Below, piece by piece: positions 55,332 to 64,000 of a stretch of 64,000 nt of DNA. Below the pieces are notes generated by a model that saw only the letters and a program-made list of their open reading frames with translations, was not told the origin of the DNA and ran no database searches. Each line of letters starts with the position of its first letter. The first letter of the stretch is position 1. The translations under genes and the position numbers were made by a program. The stretch is from Dipteronia dyeriana. Lineage: Eukaryota > Streptophyta > Magnoliopsida > Sapindales > Sapindaceae. The DNA is taken from positions 72,001-136,000 of the forward strand of contig CM065296.1 of assembly GCA_032871835.1 (NCBI GenBank), given 5' to 3'.

Positions 55332-56257
55332 CGATCCGACCCGTCACAACTGAACAAGAAATCCCCATCCATCACTTTGAAGCTGATGGAGCCCCAGTCT
55401 ACACAGACAAAGTTAACGGGCATTTCATCTGGGACGTAGACCCAGACATGTGTGACGCAGACTGTGAATGCAGGTCTTGCCACAAGCAAGAAAAGACGTC
55501 CTGTAAACCTGCTACCTATTACAGGAAACCTAAAGACCCTCACAGCTCTTGGATTGGTCTAAAACCAATAAAAAACAAGCCCCTTCCCATTTATGATAGA
55601 GCATTTCAAATCCTTAGAGAAGAAGGCTTACTTTGGGATCAACCAACTGTCCCGGCTCCGATCCCATGCTTCATGGCCTCTAGCTATGACAAAGACTTCC
55701 CTCCTTTGGATTCATCATCAAATCCTGAAAGGAACCTGTTCTCCAGACCCTTCATCCAGTCAACAGAAGTCTTACCTGATGGATCTCACAAACAGCCTTC
55801 CCAGGCTGAGCAAGTCCTCAACTGGCACACCCGCAATGCAACAGTCCAAAACAGGGTGCTTCACTCCATTGACCAGAAAATGGACAAAGTCTCACACCAG
55901 GTCTCTCAACAGGACAACCAACTTCAGCATCTAGATTCCACATTAAGGAACATGTATACAGACCTACAGTCAAGAGTGTTTAGGTTAGATACTGATTTAC
56001 ATCAGTATATCAGCCAAGGGTACTTTGGCCCTGATTTTGATAACAAAGAAAGAGAGATCAGACGACTCAAAGATCAACTAGACCAAATAACAAGAGACCA
56101 CTTTGTCAGCACACCCTACATTCCTAGCTCTCATCCTTACTCCCCGTCCTTAGTTTTCCCAACACAGACACCGCCGCCTCCGTTAAGACCTCCTGACCAC
56201 TCCCAGTTCTTCAGATCAACCGGAGACCTCTTCCGGAAATACCCACCTTTACCCACA
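55332..56257 (+). pseudogene. Coat-protein N-terminal region of ORF2 (A2c), truncated
   Basis: The ORF2 start codon seen in A1 is ACG here. The frame is open through the Cys cluster (CDADCECRSCHKQ), the coiled-coil-like region and the Pro-rich part, until the viral DNA ends at 56257 and runs into AT repeat. Confidence 0.85.
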
Positions 56258-56259
56258 AT

Positions 56260-56308
<49 letters not shown>
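56258..56308. repeat. (AT)n microsatellite at right border of A2
   Basis: About 20 AT units right at the viral junction, matching the AT tract at the left junction (44440-44460). Confidence 0.88.
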
Positions 56309-56310
<2 letters not shown>

Positions 56311-56344
56311 TAATGTATATATAAGGGTTATATATATAGGGGCA

Positions 56345-56780
56345 CTTTGGTCATTTAAAAATCTTGTACCATCTTATCCTACCCATATGAAACGCATAAT
56401 AGTAAAATTAATAGTTTAAAATATATATATAAAAAAAAGTGAAAAACAAAATGAAAAACAAAAACAAAACAAAAATGAAAACAAGTTTTTTGTGTTTTTC
56501 AAATCTTTCACTTTTAACACTGGTTTTGTTTTTTGTTTTTTGAAAATAAAATGAAAAACGATTAACGAACACGTTTTCGAAATCTTTTTTAAAAATAAAA
56601 ACGAAAACGGACTGAAAAACAGCTGCAGGACGGGGCCTTAAAAAACACAAAATACTTGTTTTTTGTTTTTGTTTTTCAATTTTTTTTATATAAAAAAAAT
56701 CATTTTTTTTAAACTATTAATTGTATTGTTTTACGTTTGATATGGTTAGGATAAGAGGGAAAAAGATTTTTAAATGACCA
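56345..56780. mobile_element. Fold-back MITE-like element
   Basis: TTGGTCATTTAAAAATCTT at 56348 recurs reversed at 56759-56777, and the following 100 or more bases (AATTAATAGTTTAAAA, poly-A/T-rich AAACAAAAACAAAA) also pair. AT repeats lie on both sides. The frame at 56408-56650 is a repeat artefact. Confidence 0.6.
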
Positions 56781-57109
56781 ATATATATATATATATATAT
56801 ATTGCAAAATAATTTATTTCCAACTAAAACTAAAAGCATTCGTACAATAATATATATATACATTATAATTATTATATATATTATTATATTAATATATATG
56901 ATATTATAATATAGTTTTTATATATTATAACATATAATATTATAGAATATTATAAATATTATATTAAATAGTATATATTATAATATTTACATAATTAGTA
57001 TATTAATATTTTATAATATATATATAATATTATGATTATATATATTATTATAATATATTTATATAATATATATGTAATATATATATTTATAAAAAATATA
57101 ATAATATTT
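56781..57109. other. AT-rich low-complexity DNA
   Basis: Nearly pure A/T with TATA runs; no gene. Confidence 0.8.
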
Positions 57110-57540
57110 AATATATAAAATAATATATATAAAAATATATATTGTAATTATTTATTTATAATTTAAGAGTTTAGTTTTGATTAATTCATTTTTTGATATA
57201 TTTTTTTGAATTAAATTTTGATTTGTTACTTTTGTTTAATTTAAAAGTTACAATACAAAAATTATATTGTTTAATTATGTACTCAATTTGTTTATAGTTG
57301 TAATAATATTAAATAAAATATCAAAATTGATGTTTCAATTTTTGATAGTTTTCGGTTAACCTATCATACTTTTTTTTTCCGTTTTTATTTTTAAAATACA
57401 GCTTTCAGTATATGCTACCAGACGCGTTTTCAGAATTCGAAACTGAAACCTAAAACACTATTTTCATTTTCATTTTCAATTTCATTTTTATTTTCGAAAA
57501 ACAGAAACTGAAAAACTCTTACAGAACAGGCCTTTTAAGT
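57110..57540. repeat. Right arm of inverted repeat flanking viral cluster A2
   Basis: Reverse complement of 44112-44440 with scattered differences and a short insertion near 57290-57340; outer end CTTACAGAACAGGCC reversed corresponds to GTCCTGTAAG on the left. Confidence 0.75.
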
Positions 57541-57765
57541 TATTGATTTGTGAATTCTAGTATTTACTAAATTTTTAGAAAATTAAATTACATGGATCCC
57601 ATTCTCAATTTTTTTGTTCATATTTTTTCTTCAAATCTTGTTACAGGTACGTTTTTTTATCTTAGATTTCATGAATATACATAAAAATTACGTTGATGAT
57701 ATAATTGACTTGTTGTATTGATTCTGTACTTATGAATATCGAATATGGTATGAAATTATAGTATA

Positions 57766-57982
57766 TATATAGTTTTGTTTAAGCTTTATTTTCCTTTTTA
57801 CTACAGTTTTATATGTGCCGCGTATTCATACGTATGATGTTAAGTTTAAGTTTTTTTTTTAACAGTATAAATATATATATAGTTTTGTTTAAGCTTTATT
57901 TTCCTTTTTACTACAGTTTTATATGTACCGCGTATTCAGATACATGATGTTAAGTTTAAGTTTTTTTTTAGCAGTATAAAAA
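57766..57982. repeat. Tandem duplication of about 113 bp
   Basis: Two units (57766-57868, 57880-57980) sharing TAGTTTTGTTTAAGCTTTAT and ACTACAGTTTTATATGTRCC. It lies in non-coding DNA upstream of the NB-ARC pseudogene, perhaps in its former intron. Confidence 0.85.
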
Positions 57983-58389
57983 ATACTTTTTCATAATAAA
58001 ATTATATTTCAACATATTATATATACAATGGTATTATTGTAATCGACAATATATCATTCCGATTCCTTAGTTGAAGTAAACGCTAGAAATAGAATAAATT
58101 TGATTCCATTTCTGATTTCTAAATTATTAGCAAATACTGTAATAGAATATAGTAACTTAATTTTGATTTTCTATTTCCTTTTCAGTAAAACTTGATTTCG
58201 ATTCTCTCCATTTTTTATTAGAGTTGTCTGTAATTATATAACATATATATTTGAAATCTCTAACAAATAATAACCCTCGCAGTATTTAATTTGTAATCTT
58301 TCATGTATGTACTACTTCTGCCCTCACTCACTGTGTAGGATATAATTTAAAATGATCATATCCCATTTCACGCATCTAATTGTGATATA

Positions 58390-59540
58390 CTATTGTTTTC
58401 TTTACTGCACAGTGACGAGTTTGTATTTATTGACAATATTGTCAAACATATTTTGAAACAGTTGAATGCTATGTCGTCAAGTGAAACCAAGGGTTTAGTC
58501 GGAATAGATACAAAGATTGAACAAGTTGTATCATTGCTAGGGAGAGAGGATGTTCAAAGTGTAAGAATTTGGGGTATCGGGGGAATAAGCAAGATAACTC
58601 TTGCTGAAGCTATATTCGACAGAATCTCTGGGCAATTCGAAGGTTTCTACTTCATTTTGAATATTAAGAAAGAATATGAACAAAGTGGTGGATTAAATTA
58701 CATTACCGAGAATTTCTTTCAACGGTAGTAAATGATGGAAATGTAAATATAGGTACTGCTATTGTAAGACTACTTTTATAAGGAAGAGACTTGGCTGTAA
58801 GAAACTTTTGATTGTTTTTATGATGTGATTTATTCTCGATAAACAGAAATTTTGATTGGAGATTTCGATGAACTCAATTCCTGAAGCCGGATAATTATAA
58901 CAACAAGAGATAGACGAATGCTTAGAAATTGTGGAGTGAATCAAGTATATAAAATACAAGAATTGTTTCATTATGAAGATCTTGAGCTTTTTCACCAACA
59001 TGCCTTTAAAGGAAACCAACCGAGCAAAGATTATATGGAACTATCAAAAAGGGTATGTGAATATACCAGGGGTGTTCTAGTGGCTCTCAAAGTCTTGGGA
59101 TCCTTTCTATGTGGTAGGAGAAATCAAGAATAGATAAGTGCACTTAGCAAATTAGAAAGAATTTCTAATATGGATATCCAAGATGTGTTGAAAATAAGTT
59201 ATGAAGGATTAGATAATGAGCAGGAGAGGATATTTCTTGATCTTGTATGTTTTTTTGATTGGGAGAACAAAGATTTCATAATCAATATCCTAAATGCATG
59301 TGGTTTCTCAACATCTTTGATATCCTTATAAAATGACAATATGATAATAGTGCATGATTTACTGCAAGTTGTGGCAAGGGAACTTGTTTGGCAGGGCAAA
59401 TGTAGTCGGCTATGAGATTATGATGATATTTATCATGTTCCGACAAAAAGACAAGGTGAGATTCAACACAATATTAATTGAAATCTGTTTCATTTATCTT
59501 TGTAGACCGGATAATGTGAAAGGCATCGGTTGGGTATGAT
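58390..59540 (+). pseudogene. NB-ARC region of a TIR-NBS-LRR gene, broken
   Basis: Plant immune receptor nucleotide-binding region. LVGIDTKIEQVVSLL (58500) precedes the P-loop, here GIGGISKITLAE (58573-58610; usual GMGGIGKTTLA, Lys kept, Thr lost). Then FDRISGQFEGFYF, stops near 58728; RNBS-B/linker LRNCGVNQVYKIQEL (58920), HAFKGNQPSKDYMELSKRV, a degenerate GLPLAL motif (GVLVALKVLGSF), stop at 59131, DIQDVLKISYEGLDNEQERIFLDL and a MHD-like VHDLL near 59350. The kinase-2 stretch is mostly deleted. TIR exon and LRRs are absent nearby. The ARC motifs are of the TNL type. Confidence 0.85.
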
Positions 59541-59795
59541 TTATAAAAGAAATTATGCTTGGCTTTATCCAGTAAAAAAATATTACGTATATAAACAATG
59601 TCAACTTTTCTTTTCGTGAATATAATATAACATTAATATGTGAAATTTAATTAAATGTTAATATATGCTTTTACTCTTCTTAATATGTGTAGTATGCTCT
59701 TGAAGAAGTAAATCTTGATAAATATATATTATATATTTTTAAATGTTAATAATTATAGTTTAATTTATTGAAAGTATGAAAAAAAAATTGAACAG
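59541..59795. other. AT-rich spacer
   Basis: No feature seen. Confidence 0.6.
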
Positions 59796-61150
59796 TTATT
59801 TATTCATAAAACCAGGCCAAACAGACCCACAACAAAGCACAACAAGCCGTAAAAAACAGGGCAAACACAACCAAGGCTGAGAAGGCCAGAACAGGGCAGC
59901 CCACGCCAAAACAACAGGGAGAAACGACAAGGACTCGAAGAAAAAGAAAACACCCAGAACATCAACCAAAGTCCCCACACTCTACACAGTCTCCTCCACT
60001 ATTAGAATCGTGTTTCGCAAGACTACCCGCAAATTGATTTGAAGCTCTCGATTTAAACTTCACCTCACCCTCCATAAGATTCAAGTTGCTCCTAATATCA
60101 TAAATGAATTGAACAAGGGCATAATTCCCAATCCCTTTACCATTAATCCACAAAACCGCCACTTTCATATCGCTTTCAAACACAATCTCAGACCGAAACA
60201 CAACGGCAACGAACAACACAAGTCCACTGCTTTGTGGATGGCCACAACTTCAGCCGCATCCTCTGCAATCACAAAACTATCTAGAATTTGACGATTCTTT
60301 ATAAACACCATTTGATTTTCACCCACAAGTGAAGCCATCACCTTCTTGTTAAGATTTGTCAACATTTTATCTACCACCTTATACATGGAACCAACTAAGC
60401 TAATTGGACAAAAATCTCCCATAGTTGTCGGTTTGGAGACTTTCGTATGAGCACAATAAATGTGTAATTTAGCTCTTTGATTAAAGAACCATCGATGTGG
60501 AACTTCACAAAAAAATCCATAACATCTTCTTTTATCGCCTCCCAATTAGCTTTGATAAGATTAAAATTCAAACCATCTGGTCCCGAGGCTTTATCTCCTT
60601 CACGATTCCTTACCACCTCCCGCACTTCTTCCAAGGAAAAATCCTCCTCCAAACTTGTAATCTCCTATTCCTCCAATTTCTTACGACTAATATACTCAAT
60701 AGAAGGCCGATTCCAAGAAACCTTTTCAAAATGATATTTGAAGAAGTCCACGGTCCCCCGCCTCAAATATTGCGGCTCTGTACACACCACCCCATCAAAA
60801 GCAATATTCGAGAAAATATTCTTACGTTTTCTATCATTAGCTATGAAATGGAAAAACTTAGAAATCCTATTACCATCCTTTAGCCATTTAACTCTAGACT
60901 TTTGTTTCCAATTTCCTCCTCCTTACGAATACCTTTCCATAATTTCGAGATAGTAAACAACCATGCAGCTCTGAGATTCTCCGACCACCCATCCATAACT
61001 GCATTTTTCTCAATACCCTCTAACTTCTCTTCCAAAAAACTAATCTGCGATGAAAGCTTAGCATTAGCAGCCATCCACATCTTCATGATCAATTTGGTAG
61101 CTTTAACTTTAGTAGCAGCCATCCACATCTTCATGGCCATTTTGTTATAG
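59796..61150 (-). pseudogene. LINE (L1-type) reverse transcriptase, internally deleted fragment
   Basis: Minus strand. 61140-60880: helical linker between endonuclease and RT. 60652-60395: RT motifs KASGPDGLNFNLIKANWEAI and the TFIVLIRK stretch, then FCPISLVGSMYKVVDKML and FIKNRQILDSFVIAED (to about 60260). The frame then jumps into an RNase H-like C-terminus (AAEVVAIHKAV; NYALVQFIYDIRSNLNL near 60100; ASNQFAGSLAKHDSN near 60010). The RT catalytic F/YxDD segment is missing, so the core has been deleted. Frameshifts lie near 60400, 60220 and 60660. No poly(A) tail is evident. Confidence 0.82.
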
Positions 61151-61305
61151 CTTTAAGTTTATATTGTATAAGCAACCGATTCGATCCTCTTTACCCTCCC
61201 TCCTTCCACCCTTTTATAGCTTCATTCATTAAATCAATATCCTCCAAACATCAGTTAAAAAACCGAAAGGGACACAGCCCCCAATCCTAGTTTTTTTCAT
61301 CGTTC
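61151..61305. other. Spacer between LINE fragment and LTR element
   Basis: No feature seen. Confidence 0.5.
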
Positions 61306-62519
61306 TGTTATGTATTTTTTCGATCCTGAAAAATAAATAATGATAATTTATGGTAGTACGTATATTTCCGATCTTGGAAATTTACATAAAAGAATTTAGG
61401 AGAAGTATTTCAGATTCGATATACATAAGAAGAACACATGAGAGAAGAAACAGAGATACAAGGGAGAGGATTATTTCATATATTTCAACATGACCCAATC
61501 AAATTACAGTCAGCTATATATATATATACTGATGTTCAAAGGAGTAACAAACAACAATAAACAACAGCTAATCAACTAGCAAAACAATAGGAAAACAATA
61601 GGGACATGTTCCACATCGTGTAATCGTGGGAACACAACTTACAAAACATGCTCATGAAATACTCATGAAATTCCCTTTTATTGGCAACACTAACAACACT
61701 AACAACTAGCGGCTCTTGACCAAGTCATCCAATCAACTCCTCCCTTCTTGCATGCATCACGTGCACAATTGTGACCATATCATTCCATCCCCCTATAAAT
61801 GTCGTTGTCCTCAAGGCTGAAATTTGGATACATCCTGGAGAAATGCCACCCAAACTGCAACCTAATGCTCCTACTTCAATTGATCCATTTCCTCCCAGAT
61901 CGAACACCGGCATTGGAAATTCCATTAGTTGACTCTCAAAGCTTGATCGGAGTCGATCTACGGCAGGAATCTACGTGGGTAGTGTGGCTGTTGTCACTGT
62001 GTTGAGGTGGACGGCGAAGACAAGCTTGTCAACGATAGATGCGGTGGCGCGTGAGGAAGTAGTCAGGTTTCGTGTTGGAACCGAACCAAGTCATGGACGG
62101 CCACCTGTAAGATTTGAAATTGAACAGTTTTCTTAACAATTTTCTGGTCATTAATTGTGTGCTGTGGAGTGATATGGGTGATGGTCGAAATGTGGGTTGG
62201 GGGAGAACTGGTGGGACAATGGACGGTTTCTACTGGAATAAATGGGTTGAGCTCCTCCTTGACGGTGTTACTGTTATGGTTAACCCGTAGGGTTCGGAGT
62301 TCAATTAGAACGGTTTGAAGAGTGCTATGGATTTGGTGGAGGTTGTTGTTGATGAGGTTAAATCTGGACTCATGACGAGCCAAAGTTTCATAAACCCCGT
62401 TACGGAACTGGGCATCCATGGAACCGGACGGCTCTGATACCATTGTTATGTATTTTTCTGATGCTGGAAAATACATAATGAGAATTTAAGGTAGTACATA
62501 TATTTCCGATCCTGAAAAT
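61306..62519 (-). mobile_element. Internally deleted Ty3-type LTR retrotransposon
   Basis: Minus orientation. 3' LTR 61306-61735 (about 430 bp; TGATTGG...ACATAACA on the minus strand) preceded by a purine tract GAAGGGAGGAG (61737-61747 on the minus strand). The 5' LTR keeps only its last 75 bp (62444-62518), matching 61306-61380. Primer site TGGTATCAGAGCC (62430-62442, minus) is tRNA-Met type. Gag start and a short pol C-terminal end are joined; protease, RT and integrase are missing. Non-autonomous derivative. Confidence 0.78.
62063..62419 (-). pseudogene. Gag N-terminal fragment of the Ty3-type element
   Basis: Likely start MDAQFRNGVYETLARHES at 62419, followed by a helical FNLINNNLHQIHSTLQTVLI segment, as in plant Ty3 gag leaders. 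An upstream in-frame ATG overlaps the primer site. Ends at 62063 with no capsid or zinc knuckle. Confidence 0.65.
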
Positions 62520-63570
62520 TGACTTTCACTGTTCACAGGTGACTTTCACTGTTCACAGGTGACTTTCACTGTTCACAGTTGACTTTCACTGTTCCTGATG
62601 ATGTAGCACATTCTTATTGGCCCAAACTGTGAATGCACCATACACGCGGTTGCAGAGAATCATATTCTAGAAGCCGGTGCACTGTTCACTATTCACTTCA
62701 CGAATGAGTTACTGTTCACTGATGACGTGGCGAAATCTGGACGCTCCATTCTACATTCATCCGATGGTCAATTTTCATCCGTATTTTATATAAATATGGG
62801 GCATTTCCCTTCTAGTTTTGATATTCTAAATCCAAATCTGATATTAGATTTGTGAAATTCTCTCTCTTTTGTTCTCAAATTATCAGTTTAAATAAAATAG
62901 CTATTTTCTAGTTAAATTATGTTTGGCTAATTTTATATAGCTAGGGCAAAAGGTGATATTGTTGGTATGAAAAATATGATCCAATTATGGTAAGTTTATT
63001 ATTTTTATGCTTTCTCCCCTCTGATTTTTGTGGAGTTTTGGGCTCACTGTAGATAGGCAGATATTGTCTAGCACTGTGGGTACTTTTACCCATATTTATC
63101 AGAGAGTGGTTTCTCGCCTCTGATCTTTGTGGAGTTTTTGACTCACTGTAGACAGATAGATATTGTCTAGCACAGTGAGTACTTTTACCCATATCTATTA
63201 GAGAGTGGTTTATCCCCTCTAATCTTTGTGAATTTTTGACTCACTATAGACAGACAGATGTTGTCTACCACAGTGAGTACTTTTACCCATATCTATCAGA
63301 GAGTGGTCAGTGGAGTGGAATACCATCCCATTAATCTGGACTAAATATTAATAATTGGATCATAATCGAATTACCAACAGTGGATCCCTTAACCCCAGTA
63401 TTAATTTTAATTGATTTTCATTTTATAACAAGCGTAGTAATTAATCTAGATAATTAATTCTACAAGGACAAGTGAACAACCTCCTTGTGGTTCGACCCGA
63501 TTTTACCGGTTAATTTATTACTATGACACTCTTATACTTGGGAGTACGAACACTTCTTTAGGACGTGTCA
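62520..63570 (+). repeat. 5' LTR of an Athila-like Ty3 retrotransposon
   Basis: Begins TGACTTTCACTGTTCACAGG (62520), tandemly repeated about four times (20-bp unit to 62595), where homology to the neighbouring LTR breaks off. TATATAAAT at 62787-62795 is a plausible TATA box. Three units of about 98 bp (CTCTGATCTTTGTGGAG...ATCAGAGAGTGG) fill 63018-63307. Ends GTGTCA at 63570, just before a tRNA-Asp-type primer site. LTR length is about 1.05 kb. Confidence 0.72.
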
Positions 63571-63576
63571 AGTTTT

Positions 63577-63594
63577 TGACGCCGTTGCGGGGGA
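63577..63594 (+). promoter_or_regulatory. Primer binding site of tRNA-Asp type
   Basis: TGACGCCGTTGCGGGGGA is close to TGGCGCCGTTGCCGGGGA, the tRNA-Asp site used by Athila-type elements; two mismatches. Confidence 0.75.
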
Positions 63595-64000
63595 GGTAAG
63601 TCTGCATTTTCTTTATAGAAGTAATTTCTTTTAATTTTATTTTAGTTTTGCTACTTTTTTTTCTATCTTTTTTGTTCTGATTTTGTACTCAATTTTGCAT
63701 CACTTATCTCAATCATAAACTTCATCTACTTAAAAAAAATTGTACTTGTATTCATTAATCACATTTTTGTATTTTAGTCCTTCCACTTTTTTTATTTTCA
63801 TTTTAGCTTAGATCTAGTTTGTATTTGCATATAGGTCATTTTATTTTTATTTTTACGTATCAGTCTCTGTAATTATCGCACTTTCACTTTAGTCCATATA
63901 TTTATAATTATTTACATTTTTGCCCCAATACTTGTGCATATTTGCATTTACACCCCTAGAATTTTGCATCTTGTTATTTTTATCACTTTTTCTCTTATTT
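63595..64000 (+). mobile_element. Internal leader of the Athila-like element, continues past window
   Basis: T-rich non-coding DNA after the primer site; gag would begin beyond the right edge. Confidence 0.55.

Larger units (their letters stand above)
44479..56257. mobile_element. Endogenous pararetrovirus lineage A, rearranged cluster A2 (three fragments)
   Basis: Fragment a (+) 44479-47369: end of RT through RNase H, extension, promoter, leader, primer site and first part of the movement protein. Fragment b (-) 50877-47370: coat protein through protease and RT. Fragment c (+) about 50881-56257: protease, RT, RNase H, extension, promoter, leader, primer site, movement protein and coat-protein N-terminus. 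The fragments are almost identical where they overlap, so they come from one virus population and probably one event. Together they cover a circular genome of about 6.85 kb. They differ clearly from A1. The outer junctions touch AT repeats. Confidence 0.88.

Noticed and set aside
44479..56257. Two or three independent viral insertions
   Set aside because: Overlapping parts are almost identical and together tile one circle, with a microhomology junction; a single event is simpler.
56408..57109. Lys/Phe-rich frames in AT-rich DNA
   Set aside because: Low-complexity translation of fold-back and AT repeats.

Overview
This is a transposon- and endogenous-virus-rich stretch of a eudicot nuclear genome. 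The evidence is plant-only families (MuDR-type and CACTA transposons, Athila-like LTR, TIR-NBS-LRR and ALE2-like receptor-kinase fragments), spliced gene remnants, AT-rich intergenic DNA and several integrated Caulimoviridae (pararetrovirus) genomes. I cannot name the species. I see no clearly intact host gene. Nearly every recognisable gene is a broken copy.

1-18 kb is a nest of DNA transposons. Two Mutator-like elements (MULEs) face each other, one on the minus strand (1-2772, cut by the window edge) and one on the plus strand (about 6026-15048). The second carries a MuDR-type transposase and, convergently, a Ulp1-type cysteine-protease gene with a DUF1985-like N-terminus (KAONASHI-type cargo). 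Each gene has a long CTCGATCC minisatellite upstream. The plus MULE appears to sit inside a CACTA-like element (5700-15883). Around it lie a 350-bp and a 447-bp hAT MITE with perfect 8-bp target duplications, another MITE, and a retroposed insert whose empty paralogous site is visible at 17.95 kb.

18.7-25.5 kb holds one nearly full pararetrovirus genome (lineage A, copy A1) inserted in an (AT)n tract: intact movement-protein ORF, broken coat protein, protease-RT-RNase H, a C-terminal extension, promoter and leader. 28.1-38.6 kb holds a second lineage (B) as a head-to-head pair: a 3.2-kb minus fragment abuts a 7.3-kb plus copy. 44.48-56.26 kb holds lineage A again (A2) as three joined fragments (+,-,+) of one about 6.85-kb circular genome, again bordered by AT repeats. 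The leaders of lineages A and B share a conserved non-coding block.

Between and after the viral blocks lie two TIR-domain fragments (40.3-40.97 kb), a truncated ALE2-like receptor-kinase pseudogene (minus, 40.9-43.8 kb), inverted repeats flanking A2, an NB-ARC pseudogene (58.4-59.5 kb), a LINE fragment (minus, 59.8-61.1 kb), an internally deleted Ty3-type LTR element (61.3-62.5 kb) and the 5' LTR plus tRNA-Asp-type primer site of an Athila-like element running off the right edge.

The strongest leads are the leader element shared by two viral lineages, the long viral inverted repeats that could fold into dsRNA, an unnamed conserved C-terminal domain in lineage A, and the arrangement of the protease-carrying MULE. 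All calls rest on reading motifs and repeats by eye. No database search was run.
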